From positions 90,044,996-90,108,995 of the forward strand of contig CM067373.1 of assembly GCA_034401795.1 (NCBI GenBank): a stretch of DNA of 64,000 nucleotides, written 5' to 3'. The translations under genes were made by a program, and so were the position numbers. This document shows positions 33,301 through 44,629 of this stretch, piece after piece. The stretch comes from Chaetoderma sp. LZ-2023a (Eukaryota; Mollusca; Caudofoveata; Chaetodermatida; Chaetodermatidae). The notes beneath the pieces are model-generated. The model ran no database searches. It saw only the letters and a program-made list of their open reading frames with translations, and was not told the origin of the DNA. Each line of letters starts with the position of its first letter. Within the stretch, counting starts at the first letter, position 1.

Positions 33301-34574
33301 CCTGACTGGGCATCCAGTTTGCTGAAATACTTTGCACCTGCAAGCTTATCCGCAACCTCCTCTAGGGTAGGAATTTTGTAGCGCCCTCGCTTGATAGCAT
33401 TGTTTAGCTCTTTCGGGTCTAAACAAATTCTTATGTCTCCTGACGATTTTTCTACCAGTACAATGGAACTGACCCATTCTGTCGGTTCATCCACCTTGTT
33501 TATTATGCCCATCTCTATCAAGCGATCCAGCTCAGCCTTATGTTTTGCCAGAAGTGCCAAAGGTACTCTCCTGGGAGCATGTATTGCAGGTTCAATGTCA
33601 GGTTTTAGCCGTATTGTGTGCTCATCTGGAAGCGTACCAATTCCTTTAAAAACATCTGAATACATATTAATAATATTTTCAGCATTTGAATCATTTGACA
33701 TGTCGGGTTCATCTTTACATCTAGCATTTGAACTGTAATGTTTACTTGTACATTCAGTATTTGAACTTTCAAATTTACCTGTACATTTAGCATTTGAACT
33801 GTTAAGATAACTTGTACATGTAGTATTTGAACTTTCAAGTTTACCTGTACATTTAGCATTTGAACTGTCAGGTTTACTTGTATATTTGTCTATGGCTAGC
33901 ACCAGGTTTATGAGATTCATATCTACACACGATTTGAGACCAATAATCGGGCTTGACTCTGTTCTTACTATGAAAAAATTGATATTTTTCTCACATTCTT
34001 TGTGCACACATTTTATCACACATTTCCCTTTGACATTTAACTGGGACCCACCATACCCAACCAGTCTGTTTTTGCATTTTTGCAAAGGCATTTCCCTGTT
34101 TAGTTGGGACTGGTAGATGTGTAAAGGTAGTACATTAACTTGTGCTCCAGTATCTAGTTTAAATGTCACTTTCTGTCCCATTTTCCCCAGTTCCAGGTCG
34201 ACGAACATTTGATCAGGTATGCCATTATCAACATCACTCGTGTCCACAGTGTCTATGAAAAATTCTTCATTGTTGCCATCATCATCTACACAATGCACAG
34301 TCTTGAAACGAAATTGTTCCTTTCCCCTTGTAGACCGACACATCTTGCTGAAGTGATTAGCTTTTCTACATTTGTGACAGGTTTTCCCATTTGCCGGGCA
34401 TGCATCAGTCATCGAATGTGGTCTGCCACATCGGCTACACGACTTGGCCATGAATGTTGTCTTTTTCTGTCCAAAACGAGTGTTCATATTTTGTTTGTTA
34501 CCGTACATTGTCTTTTGCTTAGTTCCCCGCCCACGTCTGACAGAATGCACGTGCAAACTGGGTTCTCCTTTCAT
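33294..34574 (-). pseudogene. Gypsy element 1: nucleocapsid, protease, RT fingers
   Basis: A 426-codon open stretch. Residues about 45-80 form two zinc knuckles: CSRCGRPHSMTDAC (short spacing) and CHKCRKANHFSKMC. Residues about 138-146 read FKLDTGAQVNVL, the retropepsin active site. A run of 10-11 residue repeats with SSNAKCTGK-like units (about 230-295) separates protease from RT. The end covers RT fingers: PTEWVSSIVLVEKSSGDIRI and KYFSKLDAQSGY. The frame is stopped exactly before motif A continues. Confidence 0.9.
33690..33885 (-). repeat. In-frame 30-33-bp tandem repeat between protease and RT
   Basis: Six or so units encode variants of (C)TxKxxSSNAxC. All unit changes keep frame, so the array expanded while the ORF was still translated. 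Confidence 0.75.
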
Positions 34575-35041
34575 TTCGCGAATTTGTTCCTGTGCTGCTT
34601 CGAATGTCCTGGTGATTTCAATGGCCTTGTGTAGGGTCAGATCTGAACCACAGTTTATTAGTTTTCCTCAAACCTTATCCGTGTTAGTGCGAACACGATA
34701 CGGTCTCGTACCATGCCATTCGGATCATTAAATCCACAGTCAGCCACTTATAATTTCAGATCTGTGACGAATTGATCAATAGTTTCTGTGATACCCTGTG
34801 CCTTATTGTAGAATGTGTACCTTGCAAACACTTTGTTGGTTTTAGGGGTAACATACTCTTCGAATTTTGTGAAATATGTGTCAAGCTTCTTTGCTTGCTC
34901 ATCAGTCAAATTCCAGGTATTACATATATCTCTCCCTTCTTCCCCACAGCAGGTAAGCAAATAACTACACAGCTCTTCCTCCTCTTTTCCTTTCAGAGGA
35001 CCCGAGAACATCAATTGTGCATGTCTCTTGAATTTTTCCAC
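34575..35041 (-). pseudogene. Gypsy element 1: gag capsid
   Basis: MEKFKRHAQLMFSGPLKGKE starts at 35041 and runs as a typical Gypsy capsid (YLLTCCGEEGRDICNTWNL, KVFARYTFYNKAQGI, IDQFVTDLKL). A stop at 34748-34750 interrupts it; the duplicate at 47905-48288 lacks this stop. A frameshift follows before the nucleocapsid frame at 34574. Confidence 0.85.
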
Positions 35042-35101
35042 TTATCTGTAAGGTTTGTTCCTGCCCATTACATCCTCGGTATATCGACACCTGTGAGCGC
35101 C

Positions 35102-35126
35102 ATTGGTTCGTTCTGACACCATGTAA
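35102..35126 (-). other. Gypsy element 1: primer binding site
   Basis: Directly inside the 5' LTR (which ends at 35127 on this strand), after a few bases, the minus strand reads TGGTGTCAGAACGAACC. TGGTGTCAG is the complement of a tRNA-Leu-type 3' end, a common Gypsy primer. Confidence 0.6.
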
Positions 35127-35189
35127 TGTTATGTTTGATGTGTTGGGGTGAAGGAGGTCGATTGACAAGATACGTTGATCAAGTTTTAT
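35127..35189 (-). repeat. Gypsy element 1: 5' LTR, inner part
   Basis: Matches 30768-30830 of the left LTR. It is broken after AAGTTTTAT by the LINE at 35190. Confidence 0.9.
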
Positions 35190-35643
35190 TTGTATCAAAG
35201 CTACACACGAACCTACTAAACAAAACACCCAGGATAAACTGCCCACAACTACTGCTAAGTAAAGGACGATATACTGACATGAGAAAAGAACTCCGAGAAA
35301 CTGATTGGTCTGGCATCAAACATCTAAACACTATAGATGCATGGAATCTGTTCCACAAAACAATGACTGACAAAATAATTAAACACGTCCCCTCTTCAAC
35401 TGGGACAAAAAAAAGAAAAAAGTCTGGCTAAATTATGAAACAATTAAATCTGTTAAACAAAAGGCAAAGGCATACAAGAAATTAAAAAAAACCCAAATCA
35501 AACGATTTTGAGCACTACAAGCATGTAAGAAATTTAACAACATCTATAATCAGACAATCTAAGAAGTTCTTTGAAGCAGGATTGCATCTGAATCTGCAAA
35601 AAATGTCGCAGCTTTTTGGAACTACATAAAAAACAAAACGACA

Positions 35644-37302
35644 TTGAAGGAAACAGTTGGAAGCCTTAAAGTAAACAACAAAATAATTACCAAAGATAGT
35701 GAAAAAGTAGCCCTACTAAATAACTGCTTTGCTAGTGTTTTCACAATGGGAAACTTAGACAATATTCCAGAAATTCCCATATCAAACACTAAATCTAGCT
35801 TAACAAACTTGAAAATCACAAAATCTGACGTAGAAAAAAACCTAAAGTCCTTGAATCCAAACAAGAGTTCTGGGCCAGATCAAATTCCTGCCCGAATATT
35901 AACTGAAACAGCCAGTGAAATATCCTTATCACTGAGCATCTTATTTATCAAATCAATAAAAGAAAGTATATTACCAAACATTTGGAAAATGGCAAAAGTA
36001 ACAGCGATACATAAGAAAGGATCCAAACAAGACGTAGAGAACTACAGACACATCAGCCACACACCTATAATATGTAAAGTGCTGGAATCATTCATACGAG
36101 GTGCAATTATGACACATATGGAATCAAACAATTTAATAACAAAATGTCAGCATGGCTTCCGATCTAGTAGGTCGTGTAAAACACAATTATTAGAATTTTT
36201 AGAAATTGTTACAGCTAGCCTAGACAACAACGAACCTGTCGACACAATATACTTAGACTTTAGGAAAGCAGTTGACACAGTTCCACACACAAGACTCGTT
36301 AAGAAACTTAGTGCATACGGTATAGAAGGCAAAATAATTAAATGGATAAAAAACTTTCTTTCAAACAGAAAACAATGCATCACTATCAATTCAGAAAAAT
36401 CAGACTGGGCAGACATAACTAGTGCGGTAACTCAGGGTAGCATACTTGGTCCTGTAATGTCTCTAATTTTCACAAATGACTTACCAAACTTAGTCAAATG
36501 TACTTGCAAAATGTTTGCAGATGATACAAAACTACTAGGAAATCCACTAACCACAAATATGCAAACCGATTTAAACAATGTCTGTGAGTGGTCCCAAACC
36601 TGGCAACTTACATTCAATCATGACAAAACAAAGGTTATCCATTTTGGCACTAATAATCCAAAAACGCAGTACTACATGGTTGACACTGACAGGCGACTAA
36701 CTATTTCTCAGTCAGCTGTCGAAAGGGACCTAGGAATCTACATAGACAACAAACATTCTTTTGATTCACACATTAACAAAATCGTATCAAAAGCAAACAG
36801 TACACTAGCCGTTATTAAGCGAACATTTCCCCACATGGATCAAAACAACTTCATCTTACTTTATAAGTCTTTGGTGAGGCCCATTCTAGAATATTGCAAC
36901 TAAGTTTGGTCACTTCACTTATTAAGGCAATCAAGAACAATAGAAAGGGTTCAGCATAGAGCAACAAAACTTATCCCTACCCTCAAACACCTAAGCTACA
37001 GAGACAGATTAAGAATTAAAATATAGAAGATTCAGGGGGGTCTGATTGAATCATACAAGATTATACATGGGATGTACAATACAGACGCAGATCAATTCTT
37101 CACTAATAATCATACGTGTGATCACAAACTTAAGATTCAAACTAATTTTTGTCACAACAATACTAGAAAACATTTCTTCTCACAACGCGTAATCTCACAT
37201 TGGAACTCGCTACCTGAACACATTGTGCTAGCCCAAAACATAGATATTTTCAAAACCAGACTAGACAAACATTTCAACGAGATAACTTATTACTATGACT
37301 AA
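35644..37302 (+). pseudogene. LINE reverse transcriptase (CR1/L2-like)
   Basis: A 419-codon open frame (35644-36903) holds the RT domain: SLNPNKSSGPDQIPARIL, IHKKGSKQDVENYRHISHTP, QHGFRSSRSCKTQL, IYLDFRKAVDTVPH (motif A), TQGSILGPVMSLIFTNDLP (motif B) and MFADDTKLLG (motif C with the catalytic ADD). The thumb and C-terminal domain follow (HSFDSHINKIVSKANSTLAV, LLYKSLVRPILEYCN) to TAA 36901-36903. C-terminal pieces continue to 37302 after further stops (NTRKHFFSQRVISHWNSLPE). RT residues look intact; the gene is dead only because of the stop, the missing 5' part and indels. Confidence 0.9.
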
Positions 37303-37369
37303 TTAAACTTAATAAACTCAATAACTCAAACTTGGGACTCACAAGCTGATTCATGCTTAAGTCCGTCAC

Positions 37370-37399
37370 TATGATGATTGATTGATTGATTGATTGATT
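37370..37399 (+). repeat. (TGAT)n tail of the LINE
   Basis: About seven TGAT/GATT units mark the 3' end of the LINE. CR1/L2-type elements end in short tandem repeats instead of poly(A). Confidence 0.85.
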
Positions 37400-37550
37400 G
37401 TATATTTATTAAGCGCAAACATCGTGGTAAGCTGACATTGTTCTAGTGAAATTAATACCACTATCTGGCAATTATGCCTTTTGGCTCATGGGACATTATG
37501 GAACGATTAATGAGGATTGTATGAATAATGAATATGGACAATATATTACA
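37400..37550 (-). repeat. Gypsy element 1: 5' LTR, outer part
   Basis: Matches 30832-30974 of the left LTR, with a small insertion (AATAATG for AAT). It ends ATATTACA. 89 bp separate it from the next LTR. Confidence 0.9.
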
Positions 37551-37639
37551 GGTTTTCCTCCTCATCATACACAGTAGAATTCTGTGCGTTTCTTCTTCTG
37601 CAGCGTTGCCAACACGTTCCTCTAGTTCATCACACAGAT

Positions 37640-39116
37640 TGTAGATATCGGATTGTCTGGTGGGGAGTCATGACCCTGTCGACATCTTATATTTATGAGT
37701 AAGACCTTAATGAAATTCATCTTTGAAATTACCAGGTGAGCTAATGAACGGGGTAGCACGATAGGCATCATCATAGTATATACGCAGTAGGACGCTGCAC
37801 TGGGTGACATCGGCCAGTGCTGATGAATCAGTGTTTCGCAGAAATGGATGCAAAACTGGTTTGATACTGTAACTATATGTAGTCAAAATTGAGTAGGAAT
37901 TGAATAAGATGAGAAAGGACCACCGGTTATGGGTTGATGATGATATCTGTCAATAGTTGAGGATGAAAGTTGGTGATGGGGATCGGCACACACTTTCAGG
38001 ATATTCAGCAGCTGTTTCGGCCAGTGGTTTAGTAAATAATCAAGCAATGAGAATCGTAGGAATCGATAGGTTTGGACGTGATGGACTGAATGATGGTTAA
38101 CATTTAGGGATGACAGTCAGCATGTCGACTCCCTATATAAAGCACAACAACACCAGCTGGTGATGAGCTCATGTAGCTCACGTGCTATTAACCTTCCTAT
38201 CCTACAGGCAGATGCCTAGTAGGCAAGGGACAGGACAGAGACATTGTAGCGTCCTGTAGGAATAAGTAAAACAATCTAAATTTATCTAAATTTGTATATC
38301 AACTATATGTCCCTCAAAAGGAGACATGCAACAACAACACAATCGGTGATGTTGTTGGTTAGCTGACAGAGCGCATCAAAGCAGAACCAGCCCAAACAGG
38401 TTGGACCATGTTCAGGGTTCCCTTTTCGGAAGGAATAATCAGAGTATGATTGGTCGGGATGACGTCACAATCAATGAGCATCCGGCCCGAATCTGGGAAA
38501 GAGAAGACACACGAACATGGGCGGGAAACTCAAAGGAGTATATATGGGGCACTTTGATAATCGTCGAGGTCCGTCGTTCGCATCGAAAAGCTATCTCTGA
38601 ATATATTGGAGTAGGAGATAGCTAGTTAGGTTGATAGAGTATAGCAGACCCGTTGTGTAGGGGAGTAATACGAATCAGTAGCAAATAGGAAACAGCCAAG
38701 TTAAGTAAGGTAGTATAAAATAGTCAAACTCGTATAAGTACTTATCTTTTACTCGTGGCAGCAAAAGCCACCATTAGTTATAGTGTACAGTAGATTTAAT
38801 AAAATTATCACCTTGATAACCTCAAGGCAAGAGTTTGAGTTGTGATATTAATTCTGGAGACTATGGAAGATCACCGTAGCTTACCTGCAAGTTCTAGTAG
38901 TCAGTCAGATCAGGCCCGGATATCAAATACAAGTATCGTTAAGTTCAGCTATAAACGCGGCGAGCTGATATCTATTTCTTTCGTTCTCGGTAAGGTGGGT
39001 TGTCGCAGCAACCTTACATACAAACCTTACCCAAAACGGAAGAGACTTCATAGTCAAGTATATCTCATAAGAACGTATACGTAGCATAGAAACAGGAGAC
39101 ACATCAAAAATCTTCA
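37640..39116 (+). repeat. Env-Gypsy: 5' LTR
   Basis: 1477 bp, TGTAGATATCGG .. ATCTTCA. The left border is fixed by comparison with 47384 and 50856, the right border by comparison with 52329. TATATAT at 38539-38545 and AATAAA at 38798-38803 are the likely promoter and poly(A) signals; an alternative CTATATAAAG lies near 38133. A CRE-like GACGTCA is at 38461-38467. Confidence 0.9.
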
Positions 39117-39117
39117 G

Positions 39118-39134
39118 TGGCTTCAACTGCCAGG
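39118..39134 (+). other. Env-Gypsy: candidate primer binding site
   Basis: TGGCTTCAACTGCCAGG starts one base after the LTR end. A TGG start is expected for pairing to a tRNA CCA end. I cannot name the tRNA. The leader up to gag (39135-39399) has no clear frame. Confidence 0.5.
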
Positions 39135-39399
39135 ATACAGAATAAAAACTAACAGTGAGTATGTAAAAGTATATGGCCCAAGAACATGGGGGACGACCCA
39201 CGACCGTAGTGGTTAAAGATGTGGCTGGCCAGGTAGCGGTATTCCTAGAAGTTGCACAGTGGTCAGAAGGCTGTCAGGTGACACAGCATCGAGAGTACGG
39301 CCATAATTCTTTGTGCAAGATAACAACTGCTATCAGTTGCCCCGAGCATCCACGGGTAGCGAGGGTGGTCATCAGTATACACTATAATTAGCGACGAGA

Positions 39400-41003
39400 A
39401 TGGCAACGGGAAGAAGAACCAACGACCCGACGCTACCGCCGATCGATAGGCCCCCGCAGGTAGAGCTTAGGCCCGAGACCATAGCCGCCATGCAGGCGAT
39501 GGGGACAGCCATGGCGGGGGCAATCGTTGAAAGCAGTGACCGACGGGAAACTGCCAGGGTATACCGCCGGGAGATAAGGGATATGGTATACCGGATACAG
39601 CCTTGTGACGGAGTCATGCCGGAAGAGGTACGTACTTTCTTGGATGAAACCAGGAGAGTATGCATGGCTAATGAAGGGCGGCTAGAGGGTTCCCCGCCTA
39701 TGTTGTAACCAGGGCGGCTCGAGGGCAGTTGGCGAGAGCAATTGATGGTTTCATGGTCGGCAAGGTACGAGAGGAGGTGTCGTACGATGATTTCCGAGAT
39801 TATATCACCATGAACTTTGTGTCCACAAATGACGACGAGAGGATCAAGTATGATCTGGAAGGAGTGAGGCAGAGAAGAAACGAGATGGTGATTGCTTTCA
39901 ACCGGCGCTATAAGGAAGCTAGCAGTCGGGCGTACCCTAACGAAAACAACGATAATCGCCGTACTGTTCTTGGCATTTACTTGCGGGATTTGAGCGACAG
40001 AGGGTTGAGCAAGCGCATCATCCGTAGGAAAGCAACCACTCTGACCAGAGCCATAGAGATAGCCGAGGAGGAAGAGACCTGTAATGATCTGTTGCAGGCT
40101 ATGCAAATAGAGGATCGAGGTGAAGAGAGGATGGAGGTGAATGTGTTGGAAGCTGAGGAAGAAAGGGAGATATGGATGGTGGTAAAGCAGTTGAAAAGGC
40201 AGATTGTAGCACAGTCAAAAATGATAGAACAACTGAGCGGGCTGGTTAGGGATCTCCAGATGACCAAAGAAGCACCAAAGCCAGCACCTCGGAGAACGCA
40301 GGCTGTAAAGAAGGGGGCAAAACCGCCACCGAAAGGACATAGTCCGGTCCCGAGAACAGCATCTCCGTGGGATCTAAAGCACATCACGTGCTACGCTTGT
40401 GGGAAGACGGGACATTACAAGAGCGAATGTCCACAGGCAATCCAACCATCACGTAACGCGCCCCAAAAAGCCGCGGTGCGACCTCGACCACCGAGACTGC
40501 CTATGACCTGTTTTAGTTGTGGGCGAGAATGTCATATGGCCCAGGATTGCGGGAACAAGACATACAACATGTTCGGCAATACCAAGGAGACGCCTACAGT
40601 CGTAAGATGTTTTGGGTGTGGTCAAGATGACCATTTCGTGAGGGATTGTCCGCACGGAATGCGAGACCAGCGTAGACACCAGCCATCATTCAGGGCAACC
40701 AGACAGCCAGAGCGACAGATAGTTCGCAGAGCGCCAAAACGTGACTGTAACGACGATATGAACATCGACGAAGTAAACGATCATCGCCAGGTGGAACAAC
40801 ACATCACCCTTAGAAAGTGTTCTCGAAATATGCGCAAAGTATTAGGTAATAGGATCCAGGAAGATAACAAGTACGAGGATAGGGAGGGTTTTGTGTTGAC
40901 CGACGCGGGTACGGATGCATATGGCCATTATGGAGGAGATGCATCGAACCGTCGGGACAGTTACGTGGAAGTGGTTAGCGGGCGAAGGAGTCCGTTAAAC
41001 TAA
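39400..41003 (+). pseudogene. Env-Gypsy: gag with three zinc knuckles
   Basis: ATG 39400 opens a frame that ends at TAA 39706-39708. The protein continues in another frame from about 39700 to TAA 41003, so there is a frameshift near 39700. The capsid-like region holds DFRDYITMNFVSTNDDERIK and RAIEIAEEEETCNDLLQAMQ; a coiled-coil-like stretch follows (EREIWMVVKQLKRQI). Then come three CX2CX4HX4C knuckles: CYACGKTGHYKSEC (40390), CFSCGRECHMAQDC (40509) and CFGCGQDDHFVRDC (40608), and a basic tail. Gag packages the RNA; three knuckles is more than the usual one or two in Gypsy. Confidence 0.9.
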
Positions 41004-41017
41004 GATGGAGAAAACCG

Positions 41018-41302
41018 TTGGTGAAAGCACCGACCGAGCGGTTTTTAATCCGTCTACAAGTGGATTCCAATGGTCCAACGGATCAAGGTGAGTACCTGCA
41101 TGCCTTAGTGGATACTGGTGCTAGCACATCCTTGATTCGTAAGGATATATGGCGTGGCATGTTAAATGCTAGGCCATTGAAAAGAGCAAAGACGCTCTTA
41201 GCTGTAAATGGTTCCCCCAATAGAGCTTTTGGGGGAAACCCAGGTAAAATTCAAGAATGCCTGGCCTATTCCAAGTACGGTGGTAGCGAGAATGAGGCAT
41301 GA
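41018..41302 (+). pseudogene. Env-Gypsy: aspartic protease
   Basis: LHALVDTGASTSLIRKDIW (41097-41155) is the retropepsin active site. The frame is left near 41210-41260, and the rest of the protease (RMRHECLLGADAL, 41290-41330) is in the frame of the RT. The pol frame differs from gag, as expected for programmed frameshifting. Confidence 0.85.
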
Positions 41303-42998
41303 ATGTTTGCTTGGAGCGGATGCTTTGCACTTGGAAAATGCAAAGATTGACTATCGGGCCAAAGTTGTAGTATGGTTTGGCCAGATATATCCCTTTAGGT
41401 ATCCCTATAGGGAACAAACGAGATATGTTTATGAGAGTTGTAAAGAAACGACCGGATATAAAGATATCGACAAAGTCATGGTGGACATCTTTGATACGGC
41501 TCATCCAGGCACTTTAGGATTGGTCCCCCAAGTTAGGTGTACGGTACCAACAGGAGATGCATATCCTATAAGGCAGAAAGCCTACCGTCTACCGCTAGCT
41601 AAGCAGTATGTGGTCAAGAATCATGTGGCCGAGATGCTAGCAGCGGGCGTCATAAGACCATCGTCATCACCTTGGGCGTCACCCATTACTTTGGTCCCTA
41701 AGAAGGACGGGGACACTAGGTTTTGTATAGACTACAGAAAATTGAATGCCGTATGTCGTAAGGATAGTTATCCTCTACCAAATATATCGGACATATTTGA
41801 CTCCATGGGTGGCGCAACGATATTTTCTACTATGGACTTGAAGTCTGGCTATTGGCAGATACCAATGGACAGCCAAGACATAGAGAAAACAGCGTTCGTC
41901 TGCAGTGAAGGTTTGTTCGAATGGGTTCGGATGCCGTTCGGTTTTGCGAACTCAGGTGCCGTATTTCAGAGGGCAATGAATGATATTTTCCGAGAATTCG
42001 TGGGAAAATATTTGCATGTTTTCGTCAACGATATAGTCGTATATTCGAGAAATCCGACGGAACATGCACAGCATTTGCGTAAGGTCATGCGCAAGATTAG
42101 GGAATATAATTTACAAGTTAAGAAGAAGAAATGCGACTTCGCCAGTAAGTCGGTGGACTTGTTAGGATATCGCATTTCCACACAAGGAGTAGCTCCTCAG
42201 GCCCAGAAGGTCACGGTCATTAGGGAAATGTCACCACCACGCGATGTGGGCGAGGTGAGAAGTTTTCTGGGAGCTACAGGTTACTACCGATCCTGTGTGC
42301 AAGGCTACGCCGAAATTGCTAAGCCTTTAATAGAACTCACAAAGAAGTATAAACGTTTTGAATGGGGTGAGGATGACCAGCAAGCGTTCAAGAAATTACA
42401 GAACTTGCTGTGTAGTGAGACGGTTCTCACCTATCCGAATTTAAATGCCCCCTATAAATTATATACTGATGCTTCGAGTTATGCGATCGGTGCTATATTT
42501 GTACAAGTTGATGATAAGGGTATAGAGCAGGTAATCCAGTATGTGAGCTCTACTCTTAAAGACAGTCAGCTGAATTGGCCTGTAATAGAGAAGGAAGCGT
42601 ACGCAGTGATATATGCGTTAAAGAAGCTTAGACCATATCTATTTGGCGCTCAGTTTACCGTGTACACTGACCACAAACCCCTCAAGAGTTTATTTGTGGG
42701 AGAAGTGAAGAACACGAAAGTGCAGCGCTGGGCCGTGCTGATTGCTGAGTACGGATGTAAGATTGAGTACATCCAGGGCTCGAAGAATATTCGAGCGGAC
42801 ATGTTGTCCAGGCTACGTCGTCCGGTGGAAGTCGCCACGCTAGATACAGGCGATTTTGTAATACCAGATGTCAATGAGGGGGTGTTACCGCACGTCCCCC
42901 TAGAGGTGTTCGACATTTCGTACGACGAATTGTGTGCCGAACAGACCAAGGAATACCCGGAGTTGTTTAAGAACACCCCGGAGGAGTATATGGTTTAA
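41208..42998 (+). pseudogene. Env-Gypsy: RT and RNase H, catalytic motif altered
   Basis: 597 codons to an in-frame TAA (42996-42998). It covers the protease end, RT and RNase H. RT: SSSPWASPITLVPKKDGDTR, FCIDYRKLN, IFSTMDLKSGYWQIPM (motif A), MPFGFANSGAVFQRAMN (motif B) and VFVNDIVVYSR (motif C). Motif C reads F-V-N-D where YxDD or FxDD is required: Asn is encoded at 42027-42029 (AAC, one G-to-A step from GAC), which should abolish polymerase activity. RNase H: LYTDASSYAIGAIF, EKEAYAVIYALKKLRPYLFG and YTDHKPLKSLF, then NIRADMLSR. The TAA separates this part from integrase in the same frame. Confidence 0.93.
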
Positions 42999-43007
42999 AA
43001 CAGTATT

Positions 43008-44576
43008 TTGTATTCTTTAATTACACCTTCAGCATTGGACGCTGAATACCCTCGAATCATGTTACCTACCCTGTTCCGTGAGAAAGTGCTCCGGATGGCT
43101 CATGAACGGGCTGGTCACCAAGGTCTGCAGAAGACCATCGGTATGGTAAGGGATTCTTTTGTATGGACGTCGTTGAGGAAGGACGTGGTATGTATGCTGG
43201 AGACGTGTACGACGTGCCAGGTCAATCGACCTGTCACTACTCGACCAAGGTACAGTGAGATGCCCATGGCCAATTATCCGAGTCAGATAATCGGCATCGA
43301 TTTGATTGGTCCACTGTTGGAATCGAGTACGGGTAATGTGTATATCATGATGATAATCGATCACTGTTCTGTATGGGCAGAAGCATATCCGATTGCTGCC
43401 AAGACATCTCAAAATGTTGAAGATAAGTTCTTCAATGAGTATGTCACTCGTCATGGGGTCCCTGAGATCCTGATAACCGATCAGGGTAAGGAGTTTTGTT
43501 CCAAATCTCTGGAAGAACGATTTCAGGAACACGGTATCGATCATAGACGATCGAGTCCATACCATCCCCAAACCAATGGACATACCGAAAGATTCAATCG
43601 CACTCTTAAGGAGTTGATCCAGAAAGGGGTGAATAATGCGTCTCGTGCATGGGCAGATGAGTTGGGTGCAGCATTGACAGTGTACCACAGTACTCGTCAT
43701 TCCATGACCGGGTATACGCCATTTTATCTGATGTATGGTCGACGAGCAAGACTTCCGTTTGCTATTCCAATCAATGCATCGCAGGATCTTGGTGAGAGGC
43801 CGACCTGTCTCAATAATGCCTTACTGTGAGCTAGAGCAGACATGGCTAGATCCCGAGAGGTTCACCGGGAACAAATTGATAGGCGTGCAAACGCAGGTGA
43901 GTTTAGGGTGGTGGATTCGGTGGTCATAAAAGCTGAAGAGAGGATGAAGTTGACCTCTCGCAGTGACCCCGAATACGAGTTCTTTAAGATCAATAGACCC
44001 GTGGCTCACATCCGCCATCAAAGTTCTGGGAAGTTACGTGTACTTAATATAGCTAAGTTGCGCGTAGTCGACTCAGAGATGTGCTGGGACAAGGTACGGC
44101 CACACCCTATTCGTAACCCCGCCAAAGGTACGAAAGCTAGCCATCATCCTAGAGTGACGGCATTACCCGAGTCCGCACCTTTGCCGTTACCCGACTCCCA
44201 AGTGACACCTGGTGAATTGGCTCGTCGGAAGCGACCAGCTTCGGGTGAGGAGCCAAGGGTGAGCAAGGTGGGTAAGAGGGTTGACAACAACATCAGTCAG
44301 CCCGGTGCAAATGGGACTCGAAACCATGAGTCACGGAGTGAAACAATCGAAACTCCGCGTACAATTGTGATGGACACCTCGGAGGATGTACCCGAGCCTG
44401 CCTACGAGCCAATGGACATGCTTCCATCGCGTCCATACTTTCTGCGCAAGCGAAGTCACATGCCTGATGTCGACTCAGACAACAAGCGACCCAGGATTAG
44501 TGCGTTAGGCCACGCCCTATACGAGGACTTCGTCAGCCGTATAGAAGCGGTTATAAGGCAACGCAGCCGGAGATAA
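43008..44576 (+). pseudogene. Env-Gypsy: integrase
   Basis: In frame with RT after the TAA at 42996. The zinc domain has AHERAGHQGLQKT and CTTC (43095-43215). The core has all three acidic residues in context: IGIDLIGPL (43290), ILITDQGKEF (43467) and TNGHTERFNRTLKE (43576-43610). TGA at 43827-43829 breaks the frame just after the core. The same frame resumes with RSREVHREQIDRRAN and a GPY-like module (VVIKAEERMKL, IRHQSSGKLRVLNIAKLRV), then a long basic, Pro-rich tail to TAA 44576. The core looks catalytically complete; two stops disable the gene. Confidence 0.92.
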
Positions 44577-44629
44577 GTTTGAATCTCTGACAACCACTGT
44601 ACTAGTAGTATCGCATTAGTCTAGCCATC

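Larger units (their letters stand above)
35190..37399 (+). mobile_element. CR1/L2-like LINE, 5'-truncated, nested in the Gypsy LTR
   Basis: A 2.2-kb non-LTR retrotransposon copy on the plus strand, from the end of the endonuclease/linker through RT to a (TGAT)n tail at 37370-37399. Its ends coincide exactly with the split of the Gypsy LTR (AAGTTTTAT before, GTATATTT after), which shows that it inserted into an existing LTR. The 5' truncation is the norm for LINEs. Confidence 0.9.
30768..37550 (-). mobile_element. Gypsy element 1, minus strand, with LINE nested in its 5' LTR
   Basis: A Ty3/Gypsy retrotransposon in the same orientation as the host gene. The left LTR (30768-30974) is the 3' LTR. 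The right LTR, its 5' LTR, is split into 35127-35189 and 37400-37550 by a LINE. Gag, protease, RT, RNase H and integrase lie between 35041 and 31344 in the standard order for Gypsy. The best relatives by motif are the K02A2.6-like Gypsy polyproteins. Stops, frameshifts and a deletion in integrase make it non-autonomous. I found no convincing target duplication. Confidence 0.9.

Noticed and set aside
30764-37560. GGTTTT on both sides of Gypsy element 1 as a target duplication
   Set aside because: The two copies are at different distances from the LTR ends, so they are not a target site duplication.
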